DNA from: Streptomyces sp. NBC_01116
GTDB lineage: Bacteria > Actinomycetota > Actinomycetes > Streptomycetales > Streptomycetaceae
Length of the DNA stretch: 64,000 bases
Assembly: GCF_041435495.1 (NCBI RefSeq)
Contig: NZ_CP108644.1
Location: forward strand, 6,309,501 to 6,373,500
Direction: 5' to 3'
This document shows positions 17,063 to 25,637 of the stretch, piece after piece (positions within the stretch are counted from its first letter, which is position 1; the number at the start of each line of letters is the position of its first letter). The translations under genes and the position numbers were made by a program. The notes beneath the pieces were generated by a model, which was given only the letters and a program-made list of their open reading frames with translations, had not been told where the DNA came from and made no database searches.

Positions 17063-17316
17063 CCTGGAGCATTCGGGTGAAAAGGTAAGGCCGATGACCT
17101 CGCACGATCGATCGGTGACCTGTTCGGGGCCCGCGCCCACGGCGTCGGCCCCGGCTCCCGGCGGGCGTGTACGGCGTGAGCGGCGGCACGCGATCAGGCG
17201 GCAGGGATCTCCCGTCCTGCGCGGACCGCGACGTCATAGTCACGCTACGCTCACAAGGATTCCGCCCCAGACACACGTCCCCCAGCACTTCACGGCAGAA
17301 CGGCTCAAGGCACCAC

Positions 17317-18153
17317 ATGCCCCAGCACACCTCCGGGTCTGACCGCGCGGCAGTACCACCGGTTGCGCGTGGCACTGTGCGCCCTCCCGCCCCCTCCTCC
17401 CTCGACGAGTTGTGGCGTTCCTACAAGACCACGGGCGACGAGCGGCTGCGGGAGCAGCTGATCCTGCACTACTCGCCGCTCGTGAAGTACGTCGCGGGCC
17501 GGGTGAGCGTGGGGCTGCCGTCCAACGTCGAGCAGGCCGACTTCGTCTCCTCCGGCGTCTTCGGACTGATCGACGCCATCGAGAAGTTCGACATCGAACG
17601 GGCCATCAAGTTCGAGACGTACGCGATCACCAGGATCCGCGGTGCGATGATCGACGAACTCCGGGCCCTGGACTGGATCCCGCGGTCCGTCCGGCAGAAG
17701 GCGCGGAACGTGGAGCGCGCGTACGCCACGCTGGAGGCGCAGTTCCGGCGTACACCGTCGGAGGCCGAGGTCGCCTCGGAGATGGGCATCGCGCTGGAGG
17801 AACTGCACGCGGTTTTCAGCCAGTTGTCGCTGGCGAACGTGGTCGCTCTGGAGGAGTTGCTGCACGTCGGCGGCGAGGGCGGCGACCGGCTGAGCCTGAT
17901 GGACACCCTGGAGGACACCGCCGCCGACAATCCGGTGGAGGTCGCCGAGGACCGGGAGCTGAGAAGACTGCTCGCGCGGGCCATCAACACCCTGCCCGAC
18001 CGCGAGAAGACCGTCGTGACCCTCTACTACTACGAGGGGCTCACCCTCGCGGAGATCGGCAACGTCCTCGGGGTGACCGAGAGCCGGGTCAGTCAGATCC
18101 ACACCAAGTCCGTGCTCCAGCTCCGGGCGAAGCTGGCCGACGCGGGCCGCTGA
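17317..18153 (+). CDS. whiG: RNA polymerase sigma factor WhiG (sporulation)
   Basis: A 278-aa FliA-type sigma factor, whose start MPQHTSGSDRAAVPP matches WhiG. Region 2 (LILHYSPLVKYVAGRVS to FETYAITRIRGAMIDELR) and region 4 (LTLAEIGNVLGVTESRVSQI) are intact. WhiG commits aerial hyphae to sporulation and is held by anti-sigma RsiG with c-di-GMP in Streptomyces (established knowledge). The 254-nt upstream gap contains TTGACC at 17057 and -10-like TACGCT at 17246; neither is certain. The ATG follows a modest AAGG site. Confidence 0.97.
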   Translation: MPQHTSGSDRAAVPPVARGTVRPPAPSSLDELWRSYKTTGDERLREQLILHYSPLVKYVAGRVSVGLPSNVEQADFVSSGVFGLIDAIEKFDIERAIKFETYAITRIRGAMIDELRALDWIPRSVRQKARNVERAYATLEAQFRRTPSEAEVASEMGIALEELHAVFSQLSLANVVALEELLHVGGEGGDRLSLMDTLEDTAADNPVEVAEDRELRRLLARAINTLPDREKTVVTLYYYEGLTLAEIGNVLGVTESRVSQIHTKSVLQLRAKLADAGR

Positions 18154-18221
18154 CGTCCCCTTTGCCGCACTCCCGGCCGTCCGATCGGCGGCCGTGCCCT
18201 TCCCCCGTACGCCTGCCGCCG

Positions 18222-18236
18222 TAGAGTGGAGGCGTG
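18222..18236 (+). promoter_or_regulatory. Possible -10 box giving a leaderless TetR mRNA
   Basis: TAGAGT at 18222-18227 stands 6 nt before the GTG start at 18234, the spacing at which transcription would start on the start codon. A GGAGG lies between but only one base from the GTG, too close for use. The -35 is weak. Confidence 0.35.
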
Positions 18237-18815
18237 CCCAGGATTCGAGCGGCCTCCGTGGCCGAGCACCGGACCATGCAGCGCGGCGCCCTCCTGGACG
18301 CCGCGCGCTCCCTGCTGTCCGAGGGCGGTACGGAGGCGCTGACCTTCCCCGCGCTCGCCGAGCGCACGGGCCTTGCCCGGTCCTCCGTGTACGAGTACTT
18401 CCGCTCCCGTGCCGCCGTCGTCGAGGAGCTGTGCGCCGTCGACTTCCCCGTCTGGGCGGCCGAGGTCGAGAACGCCATGCAGGGCGCCGAGACGCCCGAG
18501 GCGAAGATCGAGGCGTATGTGCGCCGACAGCTCGACCTCGTCGGGGACCGCCGCCACCGCGCGGTCGTCGCGATCTCCGCGAGCGAGCTGGACGCGGGCG
18601 CCCGGGAGAAGATCAGGGCCGCGCACGGCGGGCTGATCGCCATGATCGTCGAAGCGCTCGGCGACCTCGGCCACACAGAGCCGAGGCTGGCCGCCATGCT
18701 CATGCAGGGTTCGGTCGACGCCGCCGTGCGCCGGATCGAACTCGGCGTCGCGGAGGAGCCGGGCGTCATCGCGGACACCGTCGTCGCGATGGTCCTGCGC
18801 GGTGTGAGCGGCTGA
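18234..18815 (+). CDS. TetR/AcrR family transcriptional regulator
   Basis: A 193-aa regulator with an N-terminal helix-turn-helix (TFPALAERTGLARSSVYEYF, about residues 38-57) and a diverse C-terminal ligand domain. The ligand and targets are unknown. It follows whiG by 80 nt in the same direction but may have its own promoter. Its last 50 nt overlap the 3' end of the convergent M23 peptidase gene. Confidence 0.88.
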   Translation: MPRIRAASVAEHRTMQRGALLDAARSLLSEGGTEALTFPALAERTGLARSSVYEYFRSRAAVVEELCAVDFPVWAAEVENAMQGAETPEAKIEAYVRRQLDLVGDRRHRAVVAISASELDAGAREKIRAAHGGLIAMIVEALGDLGHTEPRLAAMLMQGSVDAAVRRIELGVAEEPGVIADTVVAMVLRGVSG

Positions 18816-19461
18816 CCCGGACGGCGTCCGGCTCCGGCACCCCGAACACCGGCAGCAGCCGCGAGGGGCCTCTCCGCAGCAGTGAGGGCGGCAGCAGGGA
18901 GAGCGGGTCCAGATAGGCGTCCCCGCGTCGCAGCCCCCAGTGCAGACAGCCCCCCGCGCAGTGGAACGGCCCTTCCTCCAGCACCCCCACCGGCTGCCCG
19001 GCCCGGGCGCTCGCGTCCTCCTCGACCAGCACCCGCACCGGTTCGTAGGTGGTGCGCAGCGGCGGCGAGCCGCTGCCGGCCACCTCGACGGCGACCACCC
19101 CGCGCCCCGCCACCCGCCCCGCGAACGACACCCGGCCGTCGGCCGCCGCCAGTACCCGGGCGCCCGGCCGCGCCGCGAGGTCCACGCCGCGATGTCCGGG
19201 CCCGTACGGACCGGCGGGCGGCTCCCATCCCCGTAACACCGGGGGCCTCCCCGTCAGCGGCCAGCTCCGGGCACCGCCGTCCGTGCTGCCGTCTGTGGCG
19301 GCACCCGCTCCCGGCGAGGACGCCACAGCGGCGGCGGGCACAGCCGGTCCGCCCGGGGCCGGGCGCGCGGCCGGGAGCAGCACGTACAGCAGGAGAACCA
19401 GGAGCAGCAGGAACGGGGTGCGGCGGGCGGGGGAGCGGCGTCGGCCGGGCTGATGGCGCAT
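18766..19461 (-). CDS. M23 family metallopeptidase (LytM-like), membrane-anchored
   Basis: A 231-aa protein with an N-terminal hydrophobic segment (PFLLLLVLLLYVLLP, residues 16-30) serving as signal or anchor. The zinc motifs of M23 endopeptidases are visible: GHRGVDLAA (HxxxD) and LHWGL (HxG-type). These enzymes cut peptidoglycan peptide bridges. I chose the ATG giving MRHQPGRRRS; 19521 would add a further 20 residues. The gene converges on tetR with a 50-nt overlap. Two DnaA-box-like sequences lie 50-80 nt upstream of its start. Confidence 0.85.
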   Translation of the reverse strand: MRHQPGRRRSPARRTPFLLLLVLLLYVLLPAARPAPGGPAVPAAAVASSPGAGAATDGSTDGGARSWPLTGRPPVLRGWEPPAGPYGPGHRGVDLAARPGARVLAAADGRVSFAGRVAGRGVVAVEVAGSGSPPLRTTYEPVRVLVEEDASARAGQPVGVLEEGPFHCAGGCLHWGLRRGDAYLDPLSLLPPSLLRRGPSRLLPVFGVPEPDAVRVSRSHRAGPSRRRCPR

Positions 19462-19511
19462 GCCGCCACGATGGCCCGGAGTCCGGGATTCCGGGGATCG
19501 CGGACCGTTTC

Positions 19512-19538
19512 TGTGGACCACCCGCTGGTTGTGGATAA
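19512..19538 (-). other. Pair of DnaA-box-like 9-mers
   Basis: On the minus strand TTATCCACA (19530-19538) is a perfect E. coli-type DnaA box, and TGGTCCACA (19512-19520) differs at one position from TTGTCCACA. They have the same orientation and are 18 nt apart between the M23 gene and rpsB. Confidence 0.4.
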
Positions 19539-19683
19539 CGCGGCCACCCGGCCGGGGACCTCATCGCCACCGGCCGGGGTGCCGCCGTCACCCGGTCGTG
19601 GACATCGCCGTCACCAGGCACCCGACCGGTCCCGTACACTTCTTACGGCGATCCGGGTCACCGGGTCGACTTCGCACGCCCCG

Positions 19684-19707
19684 CCACCTCCCTCTTCTCG
19701 GAGGTGG
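19684..19707 (+). promoter_or_regulatory. Hairpin in the rpsB leader
   Basis: An 8-bp stem (CCACCTCC / GGAGGTGG) with an 8-nt pyrimidine loop lies about 100 nt before rpsB. The 3' arm resembles a Shine-Dalgarno sequence. In other bacteria uS2 represses its own mRNA through a leader structure; whether this hairpin does so is inference. Confidence 0.35.
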
Positions 19708-19804
19708 CCGCGCTCCTCGGTCCCTCGTGGCACGGCGCGTCGGGGCGTCAGGCGCGAGCGCAAACCTGCGGTCGCGATAACCGAGCACCTCAAGGAGTAC
19801 GGCC

Positions 19805-20731
19805 ATGGCCGTCGTCACGATGCGGGAGCTGCTGGAAAGCGGCGTCCACTTCGGTCACCAGACCCGTCGCTGGAACCCGAAGATGAAGCGCTTCATCTTC
19901 ACCGAGCGCAACGGCATCTACATCATCGACCTGCTCCAGTCGCTGTCGTACATCGACCGCGCCTACGAGTTCGTCAAGGAGACCGTCGCCCACGGCGGCT
20001 CCATCATGTTCGTGGGTACGAAGAAGCAGGCCCAGGAGGCCATCGCCGAGCAGGCGACGCGCGTCGGCATGCCGTACGTCAACCAGCGTTGGCTCGGTGG
20101 CATGCTCACCAACTTCTCCACCGTCTACAAGCGCCTTCAGCGTCTGAAGGAGCTTGAGCTCATCGACTTCGAGGACGTGGCCGCCTCCGGCCTCACCAAG
20201 AAGGAGCTCCTGGTCCTCTCGCGCGAGAAGGCCAAGCTGGAGAAGACCCTCGGTGGTATCCGCGAGATGCAGAAGGTGCCCAGCGCCGTCTGGATCGTCG
20301 ACACCAAGAAGGAGCACATCGCCGTCGGTGAGGCGCGCAAGCTCCACATCCCGGTCGTCGCGATCCTCGACACCAACTGCGACCCCGACGAGGTCGACTA
20401 CAAGATTCCGGGCAACGACGACGCGATCCGCTCCGTCACCCTGCTCACCCGCGTGATCGCCGACGCCGTCGCCGAGGGCCTCATCGCCCGCTCCGGTGCC
20501 GCCACCGGTGACTCGAAGCCGGGCGAGAAGGCCGCCGGCGAGCCCCTCGCCGAGTGGGAGCGCGACCTGCTCGAGGACGACAAGAAGGACGAGACCGCGG
20601 CTGCCGCCGAGGTCCAGTCCTCCGCCGAGACCGAGAAGGTCGCCGACGCCGAGAAGCCGGCCGAGGCCGTCGCCGAGGCCGAGGCCGCTGTCGAGGCTCC
20701 GGCCGCCGACGCGGACGCCGAGCAGGCCTGA
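19805..20731 (+). CDS. rpsB: 30S ribosomal protein uS2
   Basis: A 308-aa protein. The first 230 residues are canonical uS2 (MRELLESGVHFGHQTRRWNP, MFVGTKKQAQEA, NQRWLGGMLTNF). The last 70 form the Ala/Glu-rich extension common in Streptomyces. uS2 joins late in 30S assembly and is needed for bS1 binding. The ATG follows AAGGAG. It leads the rpsB-tsf-pyrH-frr-cdsA run, with a hairpin after the stop. Confidence 0.97.
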   Translation: MAVVTMRELLESGVHFGHQTRRWNPKMKRFIFTERNGIYIIDLLQSLSYIDRAYEFVKETVAHGGSIMFVGTKKQAQEAIAEQATRVGMPYVNQRWLGGMLTNFSTVYKRLQRLKELELIDFEDVAASGLTKKELLVLSREKAKLEKTLGGIREMQKVPSAVWIVDTKKEHIAVGEARKLHIPVVAILDTNCDPDEVDYKIPGNDDAIRSVTLLTRVIADAVAEGLIARSGAATGDSKPGEKAAGEPLAEWERDLLEDDKKDETAAAAEVQSSAETEKVADAEKPAEAVAEAEAAVEAPAADADAEQA

Positions 20732-20749
20732 CACCCGTCACGGCTGCTG

Positions 20750-20787
20750 ACGGCGGGGGCCGACGCCACAAGCGTCGCCCCCGCCGT
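20750..20787 (+). terminator. Hairpin between rpsB and tsf
   Basis: A 16-bp stem with one bulged C (ACGGCGGGGGCCGACGC / GCGTCGCCCCCGCCGT) has a CACAA loop, 18 nt after rpsB. It is a probable attenuator setting the rpsB:tsf ratio. Confidence 0.7.
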
Positions 20788-20830
20788 TCACCCGTAGATC
20801 TTTCAGACTTCGAGAGAGACATACAGACTC

Positions 20831-21667
20831 ATGGCGAACTACACCGCCGCTGACGTCAAGAAGCTCCGCGAGCTCACCGGCGCCGGCATGATGGACTGCA
20901 AGAAGGCGCTCGACGAGGCCGACGGCAACGTCGACAAGGCCGTCGAGGCGCTCCGTATCAAGGGTCAGAAGGGCGTCGCCAAGCGCGAGGGCCGCTCTGC
21001 CGAGAACGGTGCCGTCGTCTCCCTCATCTCCGAGGACCAGACGTCCGGCGTCCTCCTCGAGCTGAAGTGCGAGACGGACTTCGTCGCCAAGGGCGAGAAG
21101 TTCCAGGCCGTCGCCAACACCCTCGCCGCTCACGTCGCCGCGACCTCCCCGGCCGGCATCGAGGCGCTCCTCGCCTCCGAGATCGAGGCCGGCAAGACCG
21201 TCCAGGCGTTCGTCGACGAGGCCAACGCCAACCTCGGCGAGAAGATCGTGCTGGACCGCTTCGCGCAGTTCACCGGCGCCTACGTCGGTGTGTACATGCA
21301 CCGCACCATGCCCGACCTGCCCCCGCAGATCGGTGTTCTGGTCGAGCTGGACAAGGCCGACGCCGAGCTGGCCAAGGGCATCGCGCAGCACATCGCCGCG
21401 TTCGCCCCGAAGTACCTGTCCCGCGAGGACGTCCCGGCCGAGGTCGTCGAGGCCGAGCGCCGCGTCGCCGAGGAGACCACGCGCGCCGAGGGCAAGCCCG
21501 AGGCCGCGCTCCCGAAGATCGTCGAGGGTCGGGTCAACGGCTTCTTCAAGGAGGCCACCCTCCTGGGCCAGCCGTACGCGCTGGACGCCAAGAAGTCGGT
21601 CCAGAAGGTCCTGGACGAGGCCGGTGTCACCCTGAAGCGCTTCTCGCGCATCAAGGTCGGCATCTGA
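20831..21667 (+). CDS. tsf: Elongation factor Ts
   Basis: A 278-aa nucleotide exchange factor for EF-Tu. The UBA-like N-terminus (VKKLRELTGAGMMDCKKAL) and the TDFVAKGEKF motif (CETDFVA) are diagnostic. The two-subdomain core is complete at the usual length for actinobacteria. It is co-directional with rpsB, as in nearly all bacteria. The next gap contains a perfect hairpin. Confidence 0.97.
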   Translation: MANYTAADVKKLRELTGAGMMDCKKALDEADGNVDKAVEALRIKGQKGVAKREGRSAENGAVVSLISEDQTSGVLLELKCETDFVAKGEKFQAVANTLAAHVAATSPAGIEALLASEIEAGKTVQAFVDEANANLGEKIVLDRFAQFTGAYVGVYMHRTMPDLPPQIGVLVELDKADAELAKGIAQHIAAFAPKYLSREDVPAEVVEAERRVAEETTRAEGKPEAALPKIVEGRVNGFFKEATLLGQPYALDAKKSVQKVLDEAGVTLKRFSRIKVGI

Positions 21668-21756
21668 GTCCGTCCGGGCGAACAGCGCCGGACCCGATAG
21701 GGTCTGGTGCAGTCGACGGCCGCACCCACGCCGGACGACCGCAGATCTGACGAGGA

Positions 21757-21806
21757 GGCCATTGCCGCTGTAGGGACACCAGACCCACCGGCAATGGCCT
21801 TCTTCG
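21757..21806 (+). terminator. Terminator-like hairpin between tsf and pyrH
   Basis: A perfect 11-bp inverted repeat (GGCCATTGCCG / CGGCAATGGCC) with a 21-nt loop is followed by TTCTTCGT. The stem ends 22 nt before the pyrH ribosome site region, so it may also affect pyrH translation. Confidence 0.7.
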
Positions 21807-21828
21807 TATGTGCACGAGGAGAATTTCC

Positions 21829-22605
21829 ATGGACAAGGGCGCGGACGCCATTCAGGCCGACGACCAGCGCGACGACGACAAGGGTTCCGGGCGCTTCATG
21901 CTGAAGCTCTCCGGTGAGGCATTCGCCGGCGGCGGCGGTCTCGGCGTCGACCCCGACGTCGTGCACACCATCGCCCGCGAGATCGCCGCCGTCGTACGCG
22001 ACGGAGCCCAGATCGCGGTCGTCATCGGAGGAGGCAACTTCTTCCGCGGCGCCGAGCTCCAGCAGCGCGGCATGGACCGGGCCCGGTCCGACTACATGGG
22101 CATGCTCGGCACCGTCATGAACTGCCTGGCGCTCCAGGACTTCCTGGAGAAGGAGGGCATCGACTCGCGCGTCCAGACCGCCATCACCATGGGCCAGGTC
22201 GCCGAGCCGTACATCCCGCTCCGCGCCGTGCGGCACCTGGAGAAGGGGCGCGTGGTGATCTTCGGCGCCGGTATGGGCATGCCGTACTTCTCCACCGACA
22301 CCACCGCCGCGCAGCGCGCCCTGGAGATCGACGCCGAGGCGCTGCTCATGGGGAAGAACGGCGTGGACGGGGTCTACGACTCCGACCCGAAGACCAACCC
22401 CGACGCGGTGAAGTTCGACGCGCTGGAGTACGGCGAGGTGATCGCCCGCAATCTGAAGATCGCGGACGCCACCGCCATCACGCTCTGCCGTGACAACCAG
22501 CTCCCGATCCTCGTCTTCGAGCTGACGACCGAGGGCAATATCGCTCGCGCGGTCAAGGGTGAGAAGATCGGCACGCTCGTGAGCGACGAGAGCACCCGGG
22601 CCTGA
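21829..22605 (+). CDS. pyrH: Uridylate kinase (UMP kinase)
   Basis: A 258-aa amino-acid-kinase-fold UMP kinase, hexameric and allosterically controlled in bacteria. MLKLSGEAFAG, VVIGGGNFFRGAEL, and the loop LEIDAEALLMGKNGVDGVYD are characteristic. I chose the ATG at 21829 preceded by GAGGAGAA; an ATG at 21808 would add seven residues. An N-terminal acidic stretch of about 20 residues precedes the core. It links pyrimidine supply to the translation operon. Confidence 0.96.
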   Translation: MDKGADAIQADDQRDDDKGSGRFMLKLSGEAFAGGGGLGVDPDVVHTIAREIAAVVRDGAQIAVVIGGGNFFRGAELQQRGMDRARSDYMGMLGTVMNCLALQDFLEKEGIDSRVQTAITMGQVAEPYIPLRAVRHLEKGRVVIFGAGMGMPYFSTDTTAAQRALEIDAEALLMGKNGVDGVYDSDPKTNPDAVKFDALEYGEVIARNLKIADATAITLCRDNQLPILVFELTTEGNIARAVKGEKIGTLVSDESTRA

Positions 22606-22727
22606 CGGCCCCCCAGGATGGACAACGGCCTGCCGGTCGGACACCGTGCAGGTGAGGACGCGACGCAGGACCCGCAGGGCCAGGCGATGACGACGCCGGG
22701 CCCACCCAAGACACGCAGGAGCACGTG

Positions 22728-23285
22728 GTGATCGAAGAAATCCTCCTCGAGGCCGAGGAGAAGATGGAGAAGGCCGTTGTCGTCGCGAAAGAGGACTTCG
22801 CCGCGATCCGTACCGGCCGCGCGCACCCGGCGATGTTCAACAAGATCGTCGCCGACTACTACGGCGCGCTGACCCCGATCAACCAGCTGGCCTCGTTCTC
22901 GGTTCCCGAGGCGCGGATGGCCGTCGTGACGCCGTTCGACAAGACCGCGCTGCGCAACATCGAGCAGGCGATCCGCGACTCCGACCTCGGCGTCAACCCG
23001 AGCAACGACGGCAATATCATCCGGGTGACGTTCCCCGAGCTCACCCAGGACCGCCGCAAGGAGTACATCAAGGTCGCCAAGACCAAGGCCGAGGACTCCA
23101 AGATCTCGATCCGCTCCATCCGCCGCAAGGCCAAGGAGACCCTCGACAAGCTCGTCAAGGACAAGGAGTCCGGCGAGGACGAGGTGCGTCGCGCGGAGAA
23201 GGAGCTCGACGACACCACCGCGAAGTACGTCGCGCAGGTCGACGAGCTGCTCAAGCACAAGGAAGCCGAGCTGCTCGAAGTCTGA
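22728..23285 (+). CDS. frr: Ribosome recycling factor
   Basis: A 185-aa RRF, which splits post-termination ribosomes with EF-G. The start MIEEILLEAEEKMEKAV and the segment VSNDGNIIRV-like SNDGNIIRVTFPELT are typical, with a complete C-terminal helix. GTG codons at 22725 and 22728 are both possible; GGAG lies 6-9 nt upstream and 22728 gives the familiar length. The stop overlaps the cdsA ATG by one base, so translation is coupled. Confidence 0.96.
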   Translation: MIEEILLEAEEKMEKAVVVAKEDFAAIRTGRAHPAMFNKIVADYYGALTPINQLASFSVPEARMAVVTPFDKTALRNIEQAIRDSDLGVNPSNDGNIIRVTFPELTQDRRKEYIKVAKTKAEDSKISIRSIRRKAKETLDKLVKDKESGEDEVRRAEKELDDTTAKYVAQVDELLKHKEAELLEV

Positions 23286-24370
23286 TGAACGACTCTTCCT
23301 GGGGTGCCCCGCAAGGAGCCGGTTACTGGGGCACGCCCGAGATGAGGGCGGCCCCGGCGGGTCCGGCCCACGATGTGCATGGCGCCCAGCAGACTCGGCC
23401 CATGCCCAACGTGCCGGACGTTCCCGACGCAGGTAGAGACGCACAGAGCCGCGAGGACCGGGACAGGGATGCCGCTCACGTCAGCGGCCCCCTGTTCCGT
23501 GACGAGAAGCCGCAGGAGCCCATGTCCACCCCGCTGCCGCCCCCGCCGCAGAAGAAGCACGCGGGGCGTGATCTGCGCGCCGCCATAGGGGTGGCCGTGG
23601 GTCTCGGCGCCGTCATCGGCGTCTCGCTGTTCATCGTGAAGGCCGCTTTCATCGGCGTGATAGTGGCCGCGGTCGTCGTCGGCCTCTGGGAGCTGACCTC
23701 GCGCCTCCAGGAGCGCAAGGGCATCGAGGCGCCCCTGGTGCCGCTGGCCGTCGGCGGAGCGGCGATGGTCGTCGCGGGTTACGCGCGCGGGCCCGAGGGC
23801 GCCTGGATCGCGATGGCGCTGACCGCCCTCGCGGTGCTCGTCTGGCGGATGACCGAGCCGCCGGACGGCTATCTCAAGGACGTCACCGCCGGGGTCTTCG
23901 CGGCGTTCTACGTACCGTTCCTGGCCACCTTCGTCGCCCTGATGCTGACGGCGGACGACGGATCGTGGCGGGTCCTGACCTTCCTGATCCTCACGGTGGT
24001 CAGCGACACCGGGGCGTACGCGGTCGGCTGGCGCTTCGGCACGCACAAGCTCGCCCCGCGCATCAGCCCCGGCAAGACCCGCGAGGGCCTGTTCGGAGCG
24101 GTCGCCTTCGCGATGGTCGCTGGCGCCCTGTGCATGGAGTTCCTGATCGACGGCGGCGCCTGGTGGCAGGGCCTGCTGCTCGGCCTCGCGGTCGCGGCCA
24201 GCGCCACCCTCGGGGATCTGGGCGAGTCCATGATCAAGCGGGACCTCGGGATCAAGGACATGGGCACCCTGCTCCCCGGCCACGGCGGCATCATGGACCG
24301 GCTGGACTCGCTCCTGCCGACCGCGCCGGTCGTCTGGCTGCTGCTGGTGCTGTTCGTCGGCTCCGGCTGA
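23285..24370 (+). CDS. cdsA: Phosphatidate cytidylyltransferase
   Basis: A 361-aa integral membrane enzyme that makes CDP-diacylglycerol from phosphatidate and CTP. About 95 hydrophilic N-terminal residues precede seven or eight TM segments. The family signature is complete near the end: SMIKRDLGIKDMG then LLPGHGGIMDR. The long polar N-terminus is an actinobacterial feature and its role is unknown. It is coupled to frr by a one-base overlap; a terminator-like repeat follows. Confidence 0.94.
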   Translation: MNDSSWGAPQGAGYWGTPEMRAAPAGPAHDVHGAQQTRPMPNVPDVPDAGRDAQSREDRDRDAAHVSGPLFRDEKPQEPMSTPLPPPPQKKHAGRDLRAAIGVAVGLGAVIGVSLFIVKAAFIGVIVAAVVVGLWELTSRLQERKGIEAPLVPLAVGGAAMVVAGYARGPEGAWIAMALTALAVLVWRMTEPPDGYLKDVTAGVFAAFYVPFLATFVALMLTADDGSWRVLTFLILTVVSDTGAYAVGWRFGTHKLAPRISPGKTREGLFGAVAFAMVAGALCMEFLIDGGAWWQGLLLGLAVAASATLGDLGESMIKRDLGIKDMGTLLPGHGGIMDRLDSLLPTAPVVWLLLVLFVGSG

Positions 24371-24415
24371 CCGCTTCGGCATCCCCGCACCCTGTCCCAC
24401 CTGCACGTTTCACGA

Positions 24416-24452
24416 GTGAGGGTCCGTCGTCCACAGGGCGGCGGGCCCTCAC
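24416..24452 (+). terminator. Terminator-like inverted repeat after cdsA
   Basis: Arms GTGAGGG and CCCTCAC pair, with partial pairing inside (CCGTCG / CGGCGG). It lies 46 nt after cdsA and before rlmN. A modest stem without a T-run. Confidence 0.5.
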
Positions 24453-24479
24453 CCGTCTGTCTGCGACACTGGATGAACC

Positions 24480-25586
24480 ATGCCTAAGCCCGGAGAACTC
24501 ACTTTCGTCGCGCCCCGCGGATCCAAGAAGCCGCCGCGGCACATCGCCGACCTCACGCCCGCCGAGCGCAAGGAAGCGGTCGCCGCGACCGGTGAGAAGC
24601 CGTTCCGCGCCCAGCAGCTCTCGCAGCACTACTTCGCGCGGTACGCGCACGACCCGGCCGAGTGGACGAACATCCCGGCCGGATCGCGGGACAAGCTCGC
24701 CGAGGCGCTGTTCCCCGACCTGATGTCCGTGATGCGGCACATCAGCTGCGACGACGACACCACGCGCAAGACCCTGTGGAAGCTGCACGACGGGACGCTC
24801 GTCGAGTCCGTCCTGATGCGCTACCCCGACCGCGTCACGATGTGCATCTCCTCGCAGGCCGGCTGCGGAATGAACTGCCCGTTCTGCGCCACCGGGCAGG
24901 CCGGCCTCGACCGCAATCTGTCGACCGCCGAGATCGTGCACCAGATCGTCGACGGCATGCGCGCCCTGCGCGACGGCGAGGTGCCCGGCGGACCCGCGCG
25001 GCTGTCCAACATCGTCTTCATGGGCATGGGCGAGCCGCTCGCCAACTACAACCGGGTGGTCGGCGCGATCCGCCGTCTCACCGACCCGGAGCCGGACGGT
25101 CTCGGCCTCTCGCAGCGCGGGATCACCGTCTCCACCGTGGGCCTCGTCCCGGCCATGCTGCGCTTCGCCGACGAGGGCTTCAAGTGCCGCCTCGCCGTCT
25201 CGCTGCACGCCCCGGACGACGAGCTGCGCGACACCCTGGTCCCCGTCAACACCCGGTGGAACGTCCGCGAGGTGCTGGACGCCGCCTGGGAGTACGCCGA
25301 GAAGTCCGGCCGCCGGATCTCCATCGAGTACGCCCTGATCCGGGACATCAACGACCAGGCCTGGCGCGGCGACCGGCTCGGCCGGCTGCTCAAGGGCAAG
25401 CGGGTGCACGTCAACCTGATCCCGCTGAACCCCACGCCCGGCTCCAAGTGGACCGCTTCGCGGCCCGAGGACGAGAAGGCGTTCGTCGAGGCCATCGCGG
25501 CCCACGGCGTGCCCGTCACCGTCCGCGACACCCGCGGTCAGGAGATCGACGGGGCCTGCGGGCAGCTGGCGGCCTCCGAGCGCTAG
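24480..25586 (+). CDS. rlmN: 23S rRNA/tRNA adenine-C2 methyltransferase RlmN
   Basis: A 368-aa radical SAM enzyme. The cluster motif CxxxCxxC is CGMNCPFC at residues 129-136, and the second catalytic cysteine is in IDGACGQL near the C-terminus. It makes m2A2503 in 23S rRNA and m2A37 in some tRNAs. The N-terminal accessory domain (FRAQQLSQHYFARYA) is present. The ATG start gives MPKPGELTFV; the spacing to a ribosome site is unremarkable. Confidence 0.96.
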   Translation: MPKPGELTFVAPRGSKKPPRHIADLTPAERKEAVAATGEKPFRAQQLSQHYFARYAHDPAEWTNIPAGSRDKLAEALFPDLMSVMRHISCDDDTTRKTLWKLHDGTLVESVLMRYPDRVTMCISSQAGCGMNCPFCATGQAGLDRNLSTAEIVHQIVDGMRALRDGEVPGGPARLSNIVFMGMGEPLANYNRVVGAIRRLTDPEPDGLGLSQRGITVSTVGLVPAMLRFADEGFKCRLAVSLHAPDDELRDTLVPVNTRWNVREVLDAAWEYAEKSGRRISIEYALIRDINDQAWRGDRLGRLLKGKRVHVNLIPLNPTPGSKWTASRPEDEKAFVEAIAAHGVPVTVRDTRGQEIDGACGQLAASER

Positions 25587-25637
25587 GTCCTTTCGGGCCA
25601 GGGCCCAGGTCGGACGGGCGGCCGGAAACCGCCGGTG

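Larger units (their letters stand above)
19462..19804. other. Intergenic region with rpsB promoter and leader
   Basis: This 343-nt divergent gap holds two DnaA-box-like sites, a TACACT hexamer at 19635-19640 that is the best -10 candidate for rpsB, and a leader hairpin at 19684-19707. No gene is supported. Confidence 0.55.
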
